Source of the DNA: CAZPBN01 sp964584935
GTDB taxonomy: Bacteria > Acidobacteriota > Aminicenantia > Aminicenantales > Aminicenantaceae
DNA: 64,000 nucleotides
Reading direction: 5' to 3'
Assembly (NCBI GenBank): GCA_964584935.1
Contig: CAZPBN010000014.1
Span: 25,412 to 89,411, forward strand
Position 1 is the first letter of the stretch; each line of letters starts with the position of its first letter. Shown in pieces: positions 23,316 through 31,984 of this stretch. The translations under genes and the position numbers were made by a program. Below the pieces are notes generated by a model. The model was not told where the DNA came from, did not search any database, and saw only the letters and a list, made by a program, of their open reading frames with translations.

Positions 23316-23840
23316 ATGAAAAAAATAGCTATGTTTATGCTGATTGCATTGTTTGTATTTGTTTCATGCGGGAAAAAAGAGAACAGTGCTGGAAGTGAAA
23401 TCTCACAGGATGAAAAAGCCGGACCGTCATCCGAAACGAAGAAAGCAGTAAAGAAGCACGAAGTCGTAAAGATAAACATCGGGGATGAAGAAAAATCATT
23501 TGAGGATGTAGATATCAGATATGACCAAAGGTCGGATGAAACAATTTTGTCAGGTGGTTACGAAAAAAGCGAAACAAGCGGTTTACAGATATCAACGTTT
23601 CAGCTTTCTTTCGAAGGAAAGGAAAAAGGAGATATGAAGGATGTGTCCCTGACCTTAAAAGGGTATAATATAGAAGAAGTGTCTGGCACAGTTGATTCAC
23701 TTGAAACATCAAAAGGCACATACGGCGGAACAAAAATAGATTATATAAAAGGGACTTTCAAAGGAACCGTTAAAAAGCTTGATGAAAATGGTTTTCCTCA
23801 GGGGGATCCAATCCCCTTTGAAGCCTCTTTTGAAAAATAG
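23316..23840 (+). CDS. Small lipoprotein of unknown function
   Basis: A 174-residue protein with a lipoprotein-type N-terminus MKKIAMFMLIALFVFVSCG (Cys near residue 18) and then a charged Ser/Glu/Lys linker. The rest (about 45-174) alternates strands such as EKSFEDVDIRYDQRSDETIL and GDMKDVSLTLKGYNIEEVSG, suggesting a beta-sandwich. It has a good promoter and the strong ribosome site AAGGAGG 7 nt before the ATG. I do not recognise the family. It is the first gene beyond the right element boundary. Confidence 0.75.
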   Translation: MKKIAMFMLIALFVFVSCGKKENSAGSEISQDEKAGPSSETKKAVKKHEVVKINIGDEEKSFEDVDIRYDQRSDETILSGGYEKSETSGLQISTFQLSFEGKEKGDMKDVSLTLKGYNIEEVSGTVDSLETSKGTYGGTKIDYIKGTFKGTVKKLDENGFPQGDPIPFEASFEK

Positions 23841-23855
23841 AGCGTTTAATTCTTA

Positions 23856-23907
23856 ATGCCTTGACTGATTTAATGCATGTCTAATGTTTATAAATGAGTC
23901 AAGGCAT
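23856..23907 (+). terminator. Hairpin after the lipoprotein gene
   Basis: ATGCCTTGACT (23856-23866) pairs perfectly with AGTCAAGGCAT (23897-23907) around a 30-nt loop; GTTTACC follows. It lies 15 bp after the stop. The poor T-run makes it a weak terminator. Confidence 0.45.
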
Positions 23908-24141
23908 GTTTACCATGTTGAGCAGTTTCGCTTTCTTTTCTTATATGAAATAGGGCTTTTGTTTCCGTTCATCTGAAATTTTGACTCTTTTTTTATCATT
24001 CCAGACCCTTAAAAAACTTCTATTAATGATGCTATAGGAAAATAAATCATCTGGTAAAGGAACAATAAAAAAGAAGAAAAGGAAAACAAATTATCAATCC
24101 ATTGATCAAAAAAGTTTTGGGGAAATGTTTTGATAATTGTA

Positions 24142-25476
24142 TTATTTGTGCTTGAGGGCTGCGGAAACCCAAGCATTCCAGACAGGAGAAGTGGGAGGAG
24201 AATAGGCTGCATCAAACCAGCCCAATTCTTCCACATTCATCTTGGCATAAACAGCCACTGCAAGAGGATCTATGAATTGGGCGGCGTTTCCTTCACTCAC
24301 AACAGATGCTCCCCATATTCTTCCGGATGACTTGTCATAGACTGTCTGTGCCTTAACGAATTTAGCTCCCGGATAGTATCCTGATTTATCAAGTCTTTTG
24401 GCAATACTTGCTTCTGCTTTAATTCCTTCTTTTTGAGCCTCTTCCAGACTTAATCCTGTTTTAGCCAAAGATAATTCCAGGAATTTGAATATCTGAGTTC
24501 CCACTATGCCAGGGAATAGGGTTTCTTTTCCTGCCATGTTCAATCCAGCGATACGTCCCATTTTATTTGCCGTGGAACCTAAGGGAAAATAAACGCTGCG
24601 GTCCAGAATCTTATTATAGACAGTGGCGCAGTCGCCGGCTGCATATATATCCGGTTCTGAAGTCATTCCTTTACGATTGATGATGATGGCATTGTTTTTA
24701 TTTGTTTTGAGTTTATCTTTACAGAATTCTGTTGCCGGTTTTGTTCCCACTACGGAAAAAACCATGTCCACTTGGTAAGACTCTTTATCTGTTTTTATGA
24801 TAAAACCTTTTGTTTCCTTATTAACCTCTTTCACATGAGTATTTCCTATAAAGTTGATATTCTTTTCCTTTATTTTTTTTGAAATCGCTTTTCTTACTAA
24901 TGGAGGCCATAACATAGCCGGTTCCGGGAACACTTCGAAAAGAATCACCTCAATTTCTCTGGAATAGAGCGCCTCAACGAGTTCCAATCCTATGTTTCCA
25001 GCACCGATAACCGCAGCCCGTTGTGGGTTGAAATCTTTTATGAAAGCGATGATTTTCTTAAGATCTTCTAAATTATGTAATTTGAATATTCCTTGCTCTT
25101 CATAATTGATAAATGGAAGTTTGTTTGGTTCTGAACCGGTTGCAATCAGTAATTTTTTATAATTTTCTTTATAAATATCTCCTGTTTTTAAATTCTTTAT
25201 TTCAATGGCTTTTTCTTCAGGATCAATATTGACTGCTTCCTGTTGAATCTCTACTGAAATGCCCCTATTCTTCTTGATGCTTTCTGGATTATAGTGGATC
25301 AGATTATCAACAGATTCAACATCTCCGGAGAGAACATAGGGTATTCCACAGGCTGCGTAGGATATGATTTTTCCTTTATTGATGACTTTAAGCGAGGCAT
25401 CAGGGATTTCCCTTTTTATCTGAACAGCAGCGGAAAGACCTGCCGCATCAGCTCCTATAATAAAATAATCAGACAT
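24142..25476 (-). CDS. FAD-dependent pyridine nucleotide-disulfide oxidoreductase (CoA-disulfide reductase/Nox-like)
   Basis: A 444-residue flavoprotein. FAD motif IIGADAAGLSAA (residues 6-17), the single redox cysteine in SYAACGIPY at C43 (the position used by CoA-disulfide reductase and NADH oxidase), the NAD motif AAVIGAGNIGLELVEAL (about 160) and the second FAD motif EPDIYAAGDCATV (about 280), then a dimerisation domain. Members reduce CoA disulfide, polysulfide or oxygen with NAD(P)H; which applies here is not readable. AAGGAGG precedes the ATG. It is monocistronic, facing away from the lipoprotein gene. Confidence 0.88.
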   Translation of the reverse strand: MSDYFIIGADAAGLSAAVQIKREIPDASLKVINKGKIISYAACGIPYVLSGDVESVDNLIHYNPESIKKNRGISVEIQQEAVNIDPEEKAIEIKNLKTGDIYKENYKKLLIATGSEPNKLPFINYEEQGIFKLHNLEDLKKIIAFIKDFNPQRAAVIGAGNIGLELVEALYSREIEVILFEVFPEPAMLWPPLVRKAISKKIKEKNINFIGNTHVKEVNKETKGFIIKTDKESYQVDMVFSVVGTKPATEFCKDKLKTNKNNAIIINRKGMTSEPDIYAAGDCATVYNKILDRSVYFPLGSTANKMGRIAGLNMAGKETLFPGIVGTQIFKFLELSLAKTGLSLEEAQKEGIKAEASIAKRLDKSGYYPGAKFVKAQTVYDKSSGRIWGASVVSEGNAAQFIDPLAVAVYAKMNVEELGWFDAAYSPPTSPVWNAWVSAALKHK

Positions 25477-25548
25477 TGGCCTTTCCTCCTTTTTGAAATA
25501 GTTTACAGAGAATTTTTGAGTTTTACAAATAAAAAGATTTCACTGATT

Positions 25549-25569
25549 GGACTGTTCAGGGAACAGTCC
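25549..25569. terminator. Short perfect hairpin between minus-strand genes
   Basis: GGACTGTTC-AGG-GAACAGTCC, 9-bp stem. It lies after the beta-barrel gene and before the flavoprotein gene. The T-run on the minus strand starts about 14 nt later, so terminator activity is uncertain. Confidence 0.45.
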
Positions 25570-25591
25570 ATACAGAATCAAATGTGCCTTT

Positions 25592-26203
25592 TCAGGATTT
25601 CAATCCTATCGAGAAAAGCCAGACTTCAGGTTTTTGAGATTCATTTCCTGAAGGATTTTTGATGATATTGGTGATTCCGTAGAAATAGCGGATTTCTAAA
25701 AAAAAATATAAATGTTCTTCTAATCTTATTTCAAAACCACATCCTGTTATCAAACCGAAATTAATTGTGTTTATATCATCTTTTAAATCTTCTTCGGAGT
25801 CATTGCTCGGTTGTTTCAATTTATAGGAAAGCGGGTAAAAAACCTCGCTTCCTCCCAATAAATAGGGGGATGAATGAGGAAATAGTTTATACTTTATAAG
25901 CAAGGGAACACTGATAGTGTTCAGACAGTATTTGTATATCGAATGATCATCTGCTGATACTGCTTGACTGCCTCTATGTATGTATAAAGAATCAAATTCA
26001 ATAATAACCCTTCGGCTTAGGTTTTCTTCAAATCCTATTCCTCCTGACAAACCAAACTTGTGCTCCCAGGTGAGGTTGTTCCCTAGGGATTCGGTTTTAT
26101 AACGGGCTAAATCAAATCCAGCGATAATTTTAAAGTCAGCGAATAGTGAGCATGACATTATCAGAAATATGCTTATAAAAGCCGCTTTGTTCATTTTTAT
26201 CAT
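25592..26203 (-). CDS. Outer-membrane beta-barrel protein (opacity/porin-like)
   Basis: About 203 residues with a signal peptide (MNKAAFISIFLIMSCSLFAD) and alternating aromatic strands typical of eight-stranded barrels, e.g. FGLSGGIGFEENLSRRVIIE, YSIYKYCL-like segments and a final aromatic residue set LFSIGLKS. Role unknown; such proteins are often adhesive or structural. Start codon is uncertain: ATGs at 26218, 26203 and 26194 are in frame and none has a clear ribosome site. It supports a Gram-negative envelope. Confidence 0.75.
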   Translation of the reverse strand: MIKMNKAAFISIFLIMSCSLFADFKIIAGFDLARYKTESLGNNLTWEHKFGLSGGIGFEENLSRRVIIEFDSLYIHRGSQAVSADDHSIYKYCLNTISVPLLIKYKLFPHSSPYLLGGSEVFYPLSYKLKQPSNDSEEDLKDDINTINFGLITGCGFEIRLEEHLYFFLEIRYFYGITNIIKNPSGNESQKPEVWLFSIGLKS

Positions 26204-26265
26204 CTTATGATTATACAAAATGGTTATAAAGTAAAGATTTAATTAATTGAAGGATGTTTTGCTTG

Positions 26266-27165
26266 TTATTTTCTATAAATACGTTTTTTGATATTTATGT
26301 TTGAAAAAGAGTAAATAAGAAGAGCTGTCCATATCATAGAGAAACTGATGAGATGGGTTGACGTAAAGGCTTCTTTATAAATGACAACGCCGCAAAAAAG
26401 TTGGAAAGTGGGAGCCAGATATTGTATAAAACCGATGGATGTGAGCGGGATTCTTCGGGCCCCATATGTAAACCACAATAAGGGAGTGGCAGTCATGATG
26501 CCAGCTCCAGCGAGAAGCAAATGAGTTAAAAGAGAGGCTGTACCGAAAGCACCTGTTCCCAGAATTCCTTTATAGATAAGAAAAATAAGCACAAGAGGGG
26601 AGAGGATAGCTGTTTCCGTGGTTATTCCTGTCAAAGATCCAACATGAGAAATTTTTCTAAGGAGCCCGTAAAATCCAAAAGTTAAAGCAAGAGAAAGAGA
26701 AATCCAGGGAATTTGTCCGTGCTGGATGGTTAAGAATAAAACTCCTGTAAAGGCAAGAAGAAAGGCTACAGACTGAATGAATTTAAGCCGTTCTTTGAGA
26801 AAGATTATTCCCAGAAGCACAGTGACAAGAGGATTGATGAAATATCCCAGGCTTGATTCGACAATATGGCCGGAGTTTACTGCCCAGATATAAATAAACC
26901 AGTTCGTTCCTAAAATAACAGCACTGATGACACTGGACAGTCTGTTTTTAGGAAAAGAATAGGTTTTTTTAATGAGATGCCAGTTTTTTTTGATGGAATT
27001 GATGATAGAAAGAAACAAAAATGACCATATTATTCTGTGAGCCAGGATTTGACTGGCAGGAACATGTTTTAATAATTTCCAATATATAGGAAGAAACCCC
27101 CAGGTCGTGAAAGCAGCTATGGCATACCAGGTTCCAATAACTTCGTCTCTTTTTTTTGTTTTCAT
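26266..27165 (-). CDS. rarD: RarD/EamA-family transporter
   Basis: A 299-residue inner-membrane protein with ten predicted hydrophobic helices in two EamA halves. RarD-type features are GTWYAIAAFTTWGFLPIYWK, HRIIWSFLFL, NWFIYIWAVNSGHIVESSLG and YFINPLVTVLLG, which set RarD apart from general EamA proteins. The substrate is unknown; RarD is a predicted drug/metabolite exporter. It starts 154 bp before the divergent namZ gene and has no operon partner. Confidence 0.85.
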   Translation of the reverse strand: MKTKKRDEVIGTWYAIAAFTTWGFLPIYWKLLKHVPASQILAHRIIWSFLFLSIINSIKKNWHLIKKTYSFPKNRLSSVISAVILGTNWFIYIWAVNSGHIVESSLGYFINPLVTVLLGIIFLKERLKFIQSVAFLLAFTGVLFLTIQHGQIPWISLSLALTFGFYGLLRKISHVGSLTGITTETAILSPLVLIFLIYKGILGTGAFGTASLLTHLLLAGAGIMTATPLLWFTYGARRIPLTSIGFIQYLAPTFQLFCGVVIYKEAFTSTHLISFSMIWTALLIYSFSNINIKKRIYRK

Positions 27166-27319
27166 TTTAAATATTAAGAAGGGAAAATTTATTTTAGCTT
27201 TGAATAAGTAACACTACCTAGAGAAAATATTATTGTCAAACAACTTTATTGTTTTATTGAAAAAGATGTGTGAAAATGATGAGAGTTCGAATAAACAATT
27301 CTTTGAAAAGAGCATTAAA

Positions 27320-28639
27320 ATGAAAATAGAAAAAAGGATTTTTTTATTTATGCCCCTTATCTTTTTAGCATTGATGGTTTTGGGTTGTTCTGAAAGAGAC
27401 CAATTTAGCCACCGGAACAAGATAAAAGTAAAGCCTGGGATAGAAGTTCTTATAGAAGAATATCTTGATCTTATTAAAGGGAAAAAAGTAGGTTTGGTGA
27501 CAAATCCCACCGGAGTGGATAGCCGTTTAAAAAGCTCCATTGAAATTCTCTATGAACATCCAGAGGTTGAACTTGTGGCTTTGTACGGACCCGAGCACGG
27601 AGTCAGGGGAAACACACAGGCGGGAGAGTATGTGCCTTTTTATACGGATGAAAAGTATTCATTGCCTGTGTTCAGTTTATACGGTCAGTGGAAGAAACCA
27701 GATGCCAAAATGATAAAAAAAATGGATGAATACATGCGCTCTTTTGATACAGTTGAATCAGGAAAAATTCCGGATAAAAGAGTCATTGAAAGTCTGGATG
27801 CATTGATATTTGATATCCAGGATGTGGGAACAAGAATCTACACCTATATTGCGACAATGTCTTATTGCATGCAGGTCTGTGCTGAAAACAACGTCCAATT
27901 CATCGTTTTGGACAGGCCAAATCCTATAAACGGGAAGACAATGGAAGGTCCTATCTTGCAATATCCTGAATACAGTTCATTTGTGGGATTGTATCCCATT
28001 CCAGTGAGGCATGGCATGACAACCGGGGAACTCGCTCAATTGTTCAATGATCGGTTTCTTGAGAAGAAAGCAAATCTCGCAGTGATTCCCATGGAAGGAT
28101 GGAAAAGAGATCTGTTTTATGATGATACGCTGCTGCCATGGATCATTCCTTCTCCAAATATGCCCACTTTGAACACAGCCATTGTTTATGTGGGGCAGGT
28201 ATATTTAGAGGGAACAAATATTTCAGAAGGAAGAGGAACCACAAAACCATTTGAGTTATTCGGAGCTCCTTGGTTAGATGGATATGAATTAACAAAAAAA
28301 CTGAATGATTTGAATATGAATGGTGTGACATTCCGGGAAGCATGGTTCACTCCTACGTTCTCAAAATATGAAGGTGAAATGTGCGGAGGGTCTCAAATTC
28401 ATATTACGGATAGAAATGAATACAGTCCCTATGAAACCACATTATGGATAATAAAGACGATAAGAAAACTATATCCGGATTGTTTCCTGTTCCATAAAGA
28501 TTACTTTGATAAAATCAGCGGAACTTCAAGAATAAGAGAAGCCATCGAAGAAGGTGTGGACATCAAAGATATATTAAGAGAATATGCAAACGATTTGAAT
28601 GAATTTTCAGATTTGAGAAAACCCTATTTGCTTTATTAA
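27320..28639 (+). CDS. namZ: Exo-beta-N-acetylmuramidase NamZ-like lipoprotein (DUF1343)
   Basis: About 439 residues. I start at ATG 27320 because it gives a lipoprotein signal (MKIEKRIFLFMPLIFLALMV then LGC). Upstream in-frame starts would only add residues before this signal. Family motifs are GKKVGLVTNPTGVDS, YGPEHGVRGNTQAGE, FDIQDVGTRIYTYI, VLDRPNPING, VGLYPIPVRHGMT and EGTNISEGRGTTKPFE. NamZ (GH171) removes terminal MurNAc from glycan chains in peptidoglycan recycling. The envelope anchor places it outside the inner membrane. No other recycling gene is adjacent. Confidence 0.88.
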   Translation: MKIEKRIFLFMPLIFLALMVLGCSERDQFSHRNKIKVKPGIEVLIEEYLDLIKGKKVGLVTNPTGVDSRLKSSIEILYEHPEVELVALYGPEHGVRGNTQAGEYVPFYTDEKYSLPVFSLYGQWKKPDAKMIKKMDEYMRSFDTVESGKIPDKRVIESLDALIFDIQDVGTRIYTYIATMSYCMQVCAENNVQFIVLDRPNPINGKTMEGPILQYPEYSSFVGLYPIPVRHGMTTGELAQLFNDRFLEKKANLAVIPMEGWKRDLFYDDTLLPWIIPSPNMPTLNTAIVYVGQVYLEGTNISEGRGTTKPFELFGAPWLDGYELTKKLNDLNMNGVTFREAWFTPTFSKYEGEMCGGSQIHITDRNEYSPYETTLWIIKTIRKLYPDCFLFHKDYFDKISGTSRIREAIEEGVDIKDILREYANDLNEFSDLRKPYLLY

Positions 28640-28946
28640 CAAACCATTTATCCATCTAAATAATTTTTCTTGCAAAAGAATGAAAAAAATGCAAAAAAAG
28701 AAACCACTGTCATGCAGAAAGAAAAAAAACAATCGAAGGAAAAAACAATAAAGTCCAACCAAGAAACTGTAGTTGAAGAAAAAAAGGATTCAGAAAAAAA
28801 GAATATTACTACTCTGTATATTGATTGAAGTGTGAATTTAAGAACTTCTCTCTTTTGAATTTACTCTGATTAATTAGGGAAATAAGAATATTAATACAGA
28901 GTTGGCACTTTCCTCTAACCTTGTTGATCCTCATTGGCAGAGGATA
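28640..28946. other. Intergenic region with a doubtful Lys/Glu-rich small ORF
   Basis: The only open frame is 28712-28828 (plus), 38 residues starting MQKEKKQSKEKTI and ending NITTLYID, very rich in Lys, Glu and Gln. No ribosome site is seen. It may be a gene remnant or chance from A-rich DNA. Confidence 0.3.
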
Positions 28947-29687
28947 CTATTTCATATCCCTGATGCGAACCTCTATATTTTCTTCCTCGTTCAGTAATTC
29001 AACGATTTTTGAAGTATCTGTTCTTCCATAATGATAAGGATAAAGTATTTTTGGTTGAAATGTTTTGGCAGCATCGGCAACCATTTCCGGTGACATGGTG
29101 TATGGAAGATTCATAGGAAGAAAAGCGATATCAATATCCATCAAAGCTTTCATTTCAGGAGTATTTTCCGTATCCCCGGCTATATAAACTCTCTTATCAC
29201 CAAATGCGATGATGTATCCGTTTCCATCTCCTTTTGGATGATAAGGAGTGTTTCCGTGACGCATATGCACAATGTTGTAAGCAGGAATAGCTTTAATTTT
29301 TAATCCCTGAATGGTTTTCACATCACCATTTTTCATAATTTGTCCTTTTATATCCACTTTTTCTAAGCACTTTTTAGTCAGAACTATATCTGTTTCTTCG
29401 GTGCAGATGATATCCAGGACATTTTTATCAAGATGATCACCATGCGCATGAGTGATGAGAACCATATCTGCTTTTGGAAGTGTGTTGTAATCGGCATATC
29501 GACCCACAGGATCGATATGGATGATTTTCCCATTGAAATTGAACATAAGAGTTCCGTGTCCGATAAAAGTAATCTTTAAATTTCCCTCTGAAGTTTTAAT
29601 GACATCCTTTTCAAAATCTTGTTGAACTGAATAGGAAAAAGTGAAAAAAATCATAAATCCGATAATAAAAAGAACAATTTTTCTCAT
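28947..29687 (-). CDS. UlaG-like metallo-beta-lactamase-fold hydrolase, exported
   Basis: A 246-residue protein with a signal peptide (MRKIVLFIIGFMIFFTFSYS). The metal site is LITHAHGDHLDKNV (HxHxDH), then HMRHGNTPYHPKGDGNGYII with later metal His, IAGDTENTPEM (bridging Asp) and PYHYGRTD. The TFIGHGTLMF start and the short domain place it with the L-ascorbate-6-phosphate lactonase-like group (UPF0173). The substrate is unknown. It is a single gene. Confidence 0.85.
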   Translation of the reverse strand: MRKIVLFIIGFMIFFTFSYSVQQDFEKDVIKTSEGNLKITFIGHGTLMFNFNGKIIHIDPVGRYADYNTLPKADMVLITHAHGDHLDKNVLDIICTEETDIVLTKKCLEKVDIKGQIMKNGDVKTIQGLKIKAIPAYNIVHMRHGNTPYHPKGDGNGYIIAFGDKRVYIAGDTENTPEMKALMDIDIAFLPMNLPYTMSPEMVADAAKTFQPKILYPYHYGRTDTSKIVELLNEEENIEVRIRDMK

Positions 29688-30221
29688 TATTGACCTCCTA
29701 TTTTTTGTGACAATATATCCATCATTTGTTTCCTAGATATATTCTTATAAGAAAATTGTGATTCACTGGCTTAAAAATTTTTGCTTTTTAGTCATTTATT
29801 GTTTTTATATTATCACAATTCATCATAATTTTTAAAAAAAATAAACGGTTGAAGTTCCTCCTTTTGTTTCATCTAAATTCTGAACTCATACATTGGATTT
29901 ATAAGAGTAGATAGGCTTTAAATAACTGGAATTTTTAAAACAGAAATAGTAAAATATGAAAAATATAAAAATAATTTTGAAATCTTAAACAATTCATTTA
30001 TAATATGAATACAGTTCTTTTTAAACACAAACCTGGTCAGGATAACTCACCTCCTTGTTATTTGTTCTTTTTTTCATTGTTTGTGAGCCCTGACCAGGTA
30101 TTTTTATATTTAGGATTTTTTTATAGAGAAAAAGTGAGAATAATTGATTTGAATGGATCATTTTTAATGCTCACATAATTATAAATAAATTAAAGTCATT
30201 TGAAATATCTTTTTAAAAAAT
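29688..30221. other. AT-rich intergenic region with a structured element
   Basis: A gap without protein-coding signal between divergent genes. Its only clear structure is the long hairpin at 30031-30099, described separately. Confidence 0.6.
30031..30099 (+). ncRNA. Possible structured RNA or long-loop terminator
   Basis: ACCTGGTCAGG (30031-30041) pairs perfectly with CCTGACCAGGT (30089-30099). Inside, CTCAC (30046-30050) pairs with GTGAG (30083-30087), leaving a 32-nt loop with a poly-pyrimidine tract. The plus strand then reads ATTTTTATATTT, like a terminator tail. On the minus strand the loop reads AAGGAGGTGAG, a perfect Shine-Dalgarno. It could be an sRNA end, a terminator, or a hidden ribosome site on the minus strand; expression is unknown. 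Confidence 0.4.
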
Positions 30222-30251
30222 TTGACAGAGCTTTTAGAGTTAAGCTAAAAT
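30222..30251 (+). promoter_or_regulatory. Sigma70 promoter of the amidohydrolase gene
   Basis: TTGACA (30222-30227), 18 bp, TAAAAT (30246-30251). The ribosome site AAGGA and the TTG start follow within 25 nt. Confidence 0.6.
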
Positions 30252-30273
30252 TTTCTATTTAAGGATTATATGA

Positions 30274-31887
30274 TTGAATAATATCCATAAGATATTTTCT
30301 GTCTTTGTTATTATATTTATTTCCTTATTATTTTCTTCCTATATATTTGCGAATGCTCCCTACGACCTGATCATAAAGAATGGCTCTATCATAGATGGTT
30401 CAGGAGATTCCTCTTTTAATGCGGATATCGGGATAAGAAATGGGAAAATTGTAAAGGTTGGTATTATTGAGGATTCCCAAGCCGAAAAAGTTATCGATGC
30501 AACCAATTTAACCGTGTGCCCCGGATTTATTGATATTCATACTCACTGTGACGGTAATATTGATAATATTCCCACTGTCCATAACTATGTGCATCAAGGA
30601 GTCACCTCTGTTATAGGAGGAAATTGCGGAGGGCATCCGTTCCCGATCCAACAACTTTTCAGAAATATTGAAGATAATGGGATAGCGATAAATTTCGGTT
30701 GTCTCATTGGACATAACACAATCCGAAGAAAAGTTATGGGCTATAGTATGGAGGCTCCCACTGATAAAGAAATGGAGCAGATGAAAATCCTTGTCTATTT
30801 GGAAATGAAAGCAGGAGCTCTTGGATTATCAACAGGTTTAGCATATCTACCTGGAATCTATTCCGATAATGAAGAAATTATAGAACTGGCATCCATTGTT
30901 TCTATATTTGGAGGGATTTATGCGTCTCACATCAGAGATCAGGGAGTGTACATTAATGAATCTATCAAAGAAGCCATTGAAGTTGGTGAAAAGAATAATA
31001 TTCCTGTTCAAATTTCCCATATAAAATTGGCTGATGATGCTGTTTGGAATGAATTGGAAAAAGTAACAGAGCCTGTTGAGAAAGCAAGGAATAGAGGAGT
31101 TCAAGTGACACTCGACCAGTATCCTTATACGGCAACCAGTTCTGGATTCACTAGCAGTTTTCCTTCCTGGTGTTTTGAGGGAGGAAGACAACAGTTTTTA
31201 AACCGGTTAAAAGACGAAACAAAGTTGCGACAAATTAAATTGCATATTAGAGAAAGAAGACTCCTGTCGAAAAAAGGTATCAATAAACTGGAGACTATTT
31301 ATATTGCGAATTATCCCAAAAATTCTAATTTTGAAGGTAAAAACCTGAAACAAATTCTCCTTGAACAAGGCAAGAAACCGAGTGTTGCTAACGCCTTGAA
31401 TCTCATTATTGAGATTGAAAAAAATGGTGGAGCTTCCGGAGTCTTTTTTCAGATGAATGAGAAAGATGTTGAAGATTTTATGAAACTACCTTATGTCATG
31501 CATGCTTCTGATGGAGGAATTAGAGTATTGGGAAGAGGAGCCCCTCATCCAAGAAATTATGGTACGTTTCCTAGAATCATCGGATATTATGTTAGAGAAA
31601 AAAAAGTTATTTCCTTAGAAGAAGCGGTAAGAAAAATGACCTCTCTTCCTGCTAGTGTGCTGGGATTGACCAAAAGAGGAGTGATTTATGAAGGAATGCA
31701 TGCCGATATAACCATTTTTGATAAGGATGAATTTAAAGATAGAGCCACTTATTCTAATCCTCATCAATACAGTACCGGACTTTATTATGTCATTGTTAAT
31801 GGCAAAATTGTTTTAAATCAAGGTCAATTCACGGGTACTTTTCCTGGAGTGATTCTTTATGGAAAAGGTAAAAGATTTGGAAACTAA
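30274..31887 (+). CDS. N-acyl-D-amino-acid deacylase family amidohydrolase, exported
   Basis: A 537-residue amidohydrolase. A signal-like hydrophobic start (about 5-26) is followed by YDLIIKNGSIIDGSGDSSFN, CPGFIDIHTHCDG (metal HxH), GGNCGG (the cysteine ligand region of D-aminoacylases), YASHIRDQG, QISHIKLA, MHASDGGIRVLGRGAPHPRN (catalytic Asp) and a final beta barrel. It likely frees D-amino acids from N-acyl or peptide precursors in the periplasm, which fits peptidoglycan scavenging beside namZ-like activity. The TTG start has AAGGA 8 nt before it; the ATG at 30270 is out of frame and closed. Confidence 0.87.
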   Translation: MNNIHKIFSVFVIIFISLLFSSYIFANAPYDLIIKNGSIIDGSGDSSFNADIGIRNGKIVKVGIIEDSQAEKVIDATNLTVCPGFIDIHTHCDGNIDNIPTVHNYVHQGVTSVIGGNCGGHPFPIQQLFRNIEDNGIAINFGCLIGHNTIRRKVMGYSMEAPTDKEMEQMKILVYLEMKAGALGLSTGLAYLPGIYSDNEEIIELASIVSIFGGIYASHIRDQGVYINESIKEAIEVGEKNNIPVQISHIKLADDAVWNELEKVTEPVEKARNRGVQVTLDQYPYTATSSGFTSSFPSWCFEGGRQQFLNRLKDETKLRQIKLHIRERRLLSKKGINKLETIYIANYPKNSNFEGKNLKQILLEQGKKPSVANALNLIIEIEKNGGASGVFFQMNEKDVEDFMKLPYVMHASDGGIRVLGRGAPHPRNYGTFPRIIGYYVREKKVISLEEAVRKMTSLPASVLGLTKRGVIYEGMHADITIFDKDEFKDRATYSNPHQYSTGLYYVIVNGKIVLNQGQFTGTFPGVILYGKGKRFGN

Positions 31888-31984
31888 TAGATTTTATTCA
31901 TGTTAAATCTCATTACAATGACATTGAATAAATAATTTTTTTATCTTGATTATTAATACAAAATTAAGAACGAAGAGAAATTAG

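Noticed and set aside
28712..28828. Lys/Glu-rich 38-residue frame
   Set aside because: No ribosome site and composition expected of A-rich DNA; kept only as a doubtful note in the intergenic entry.
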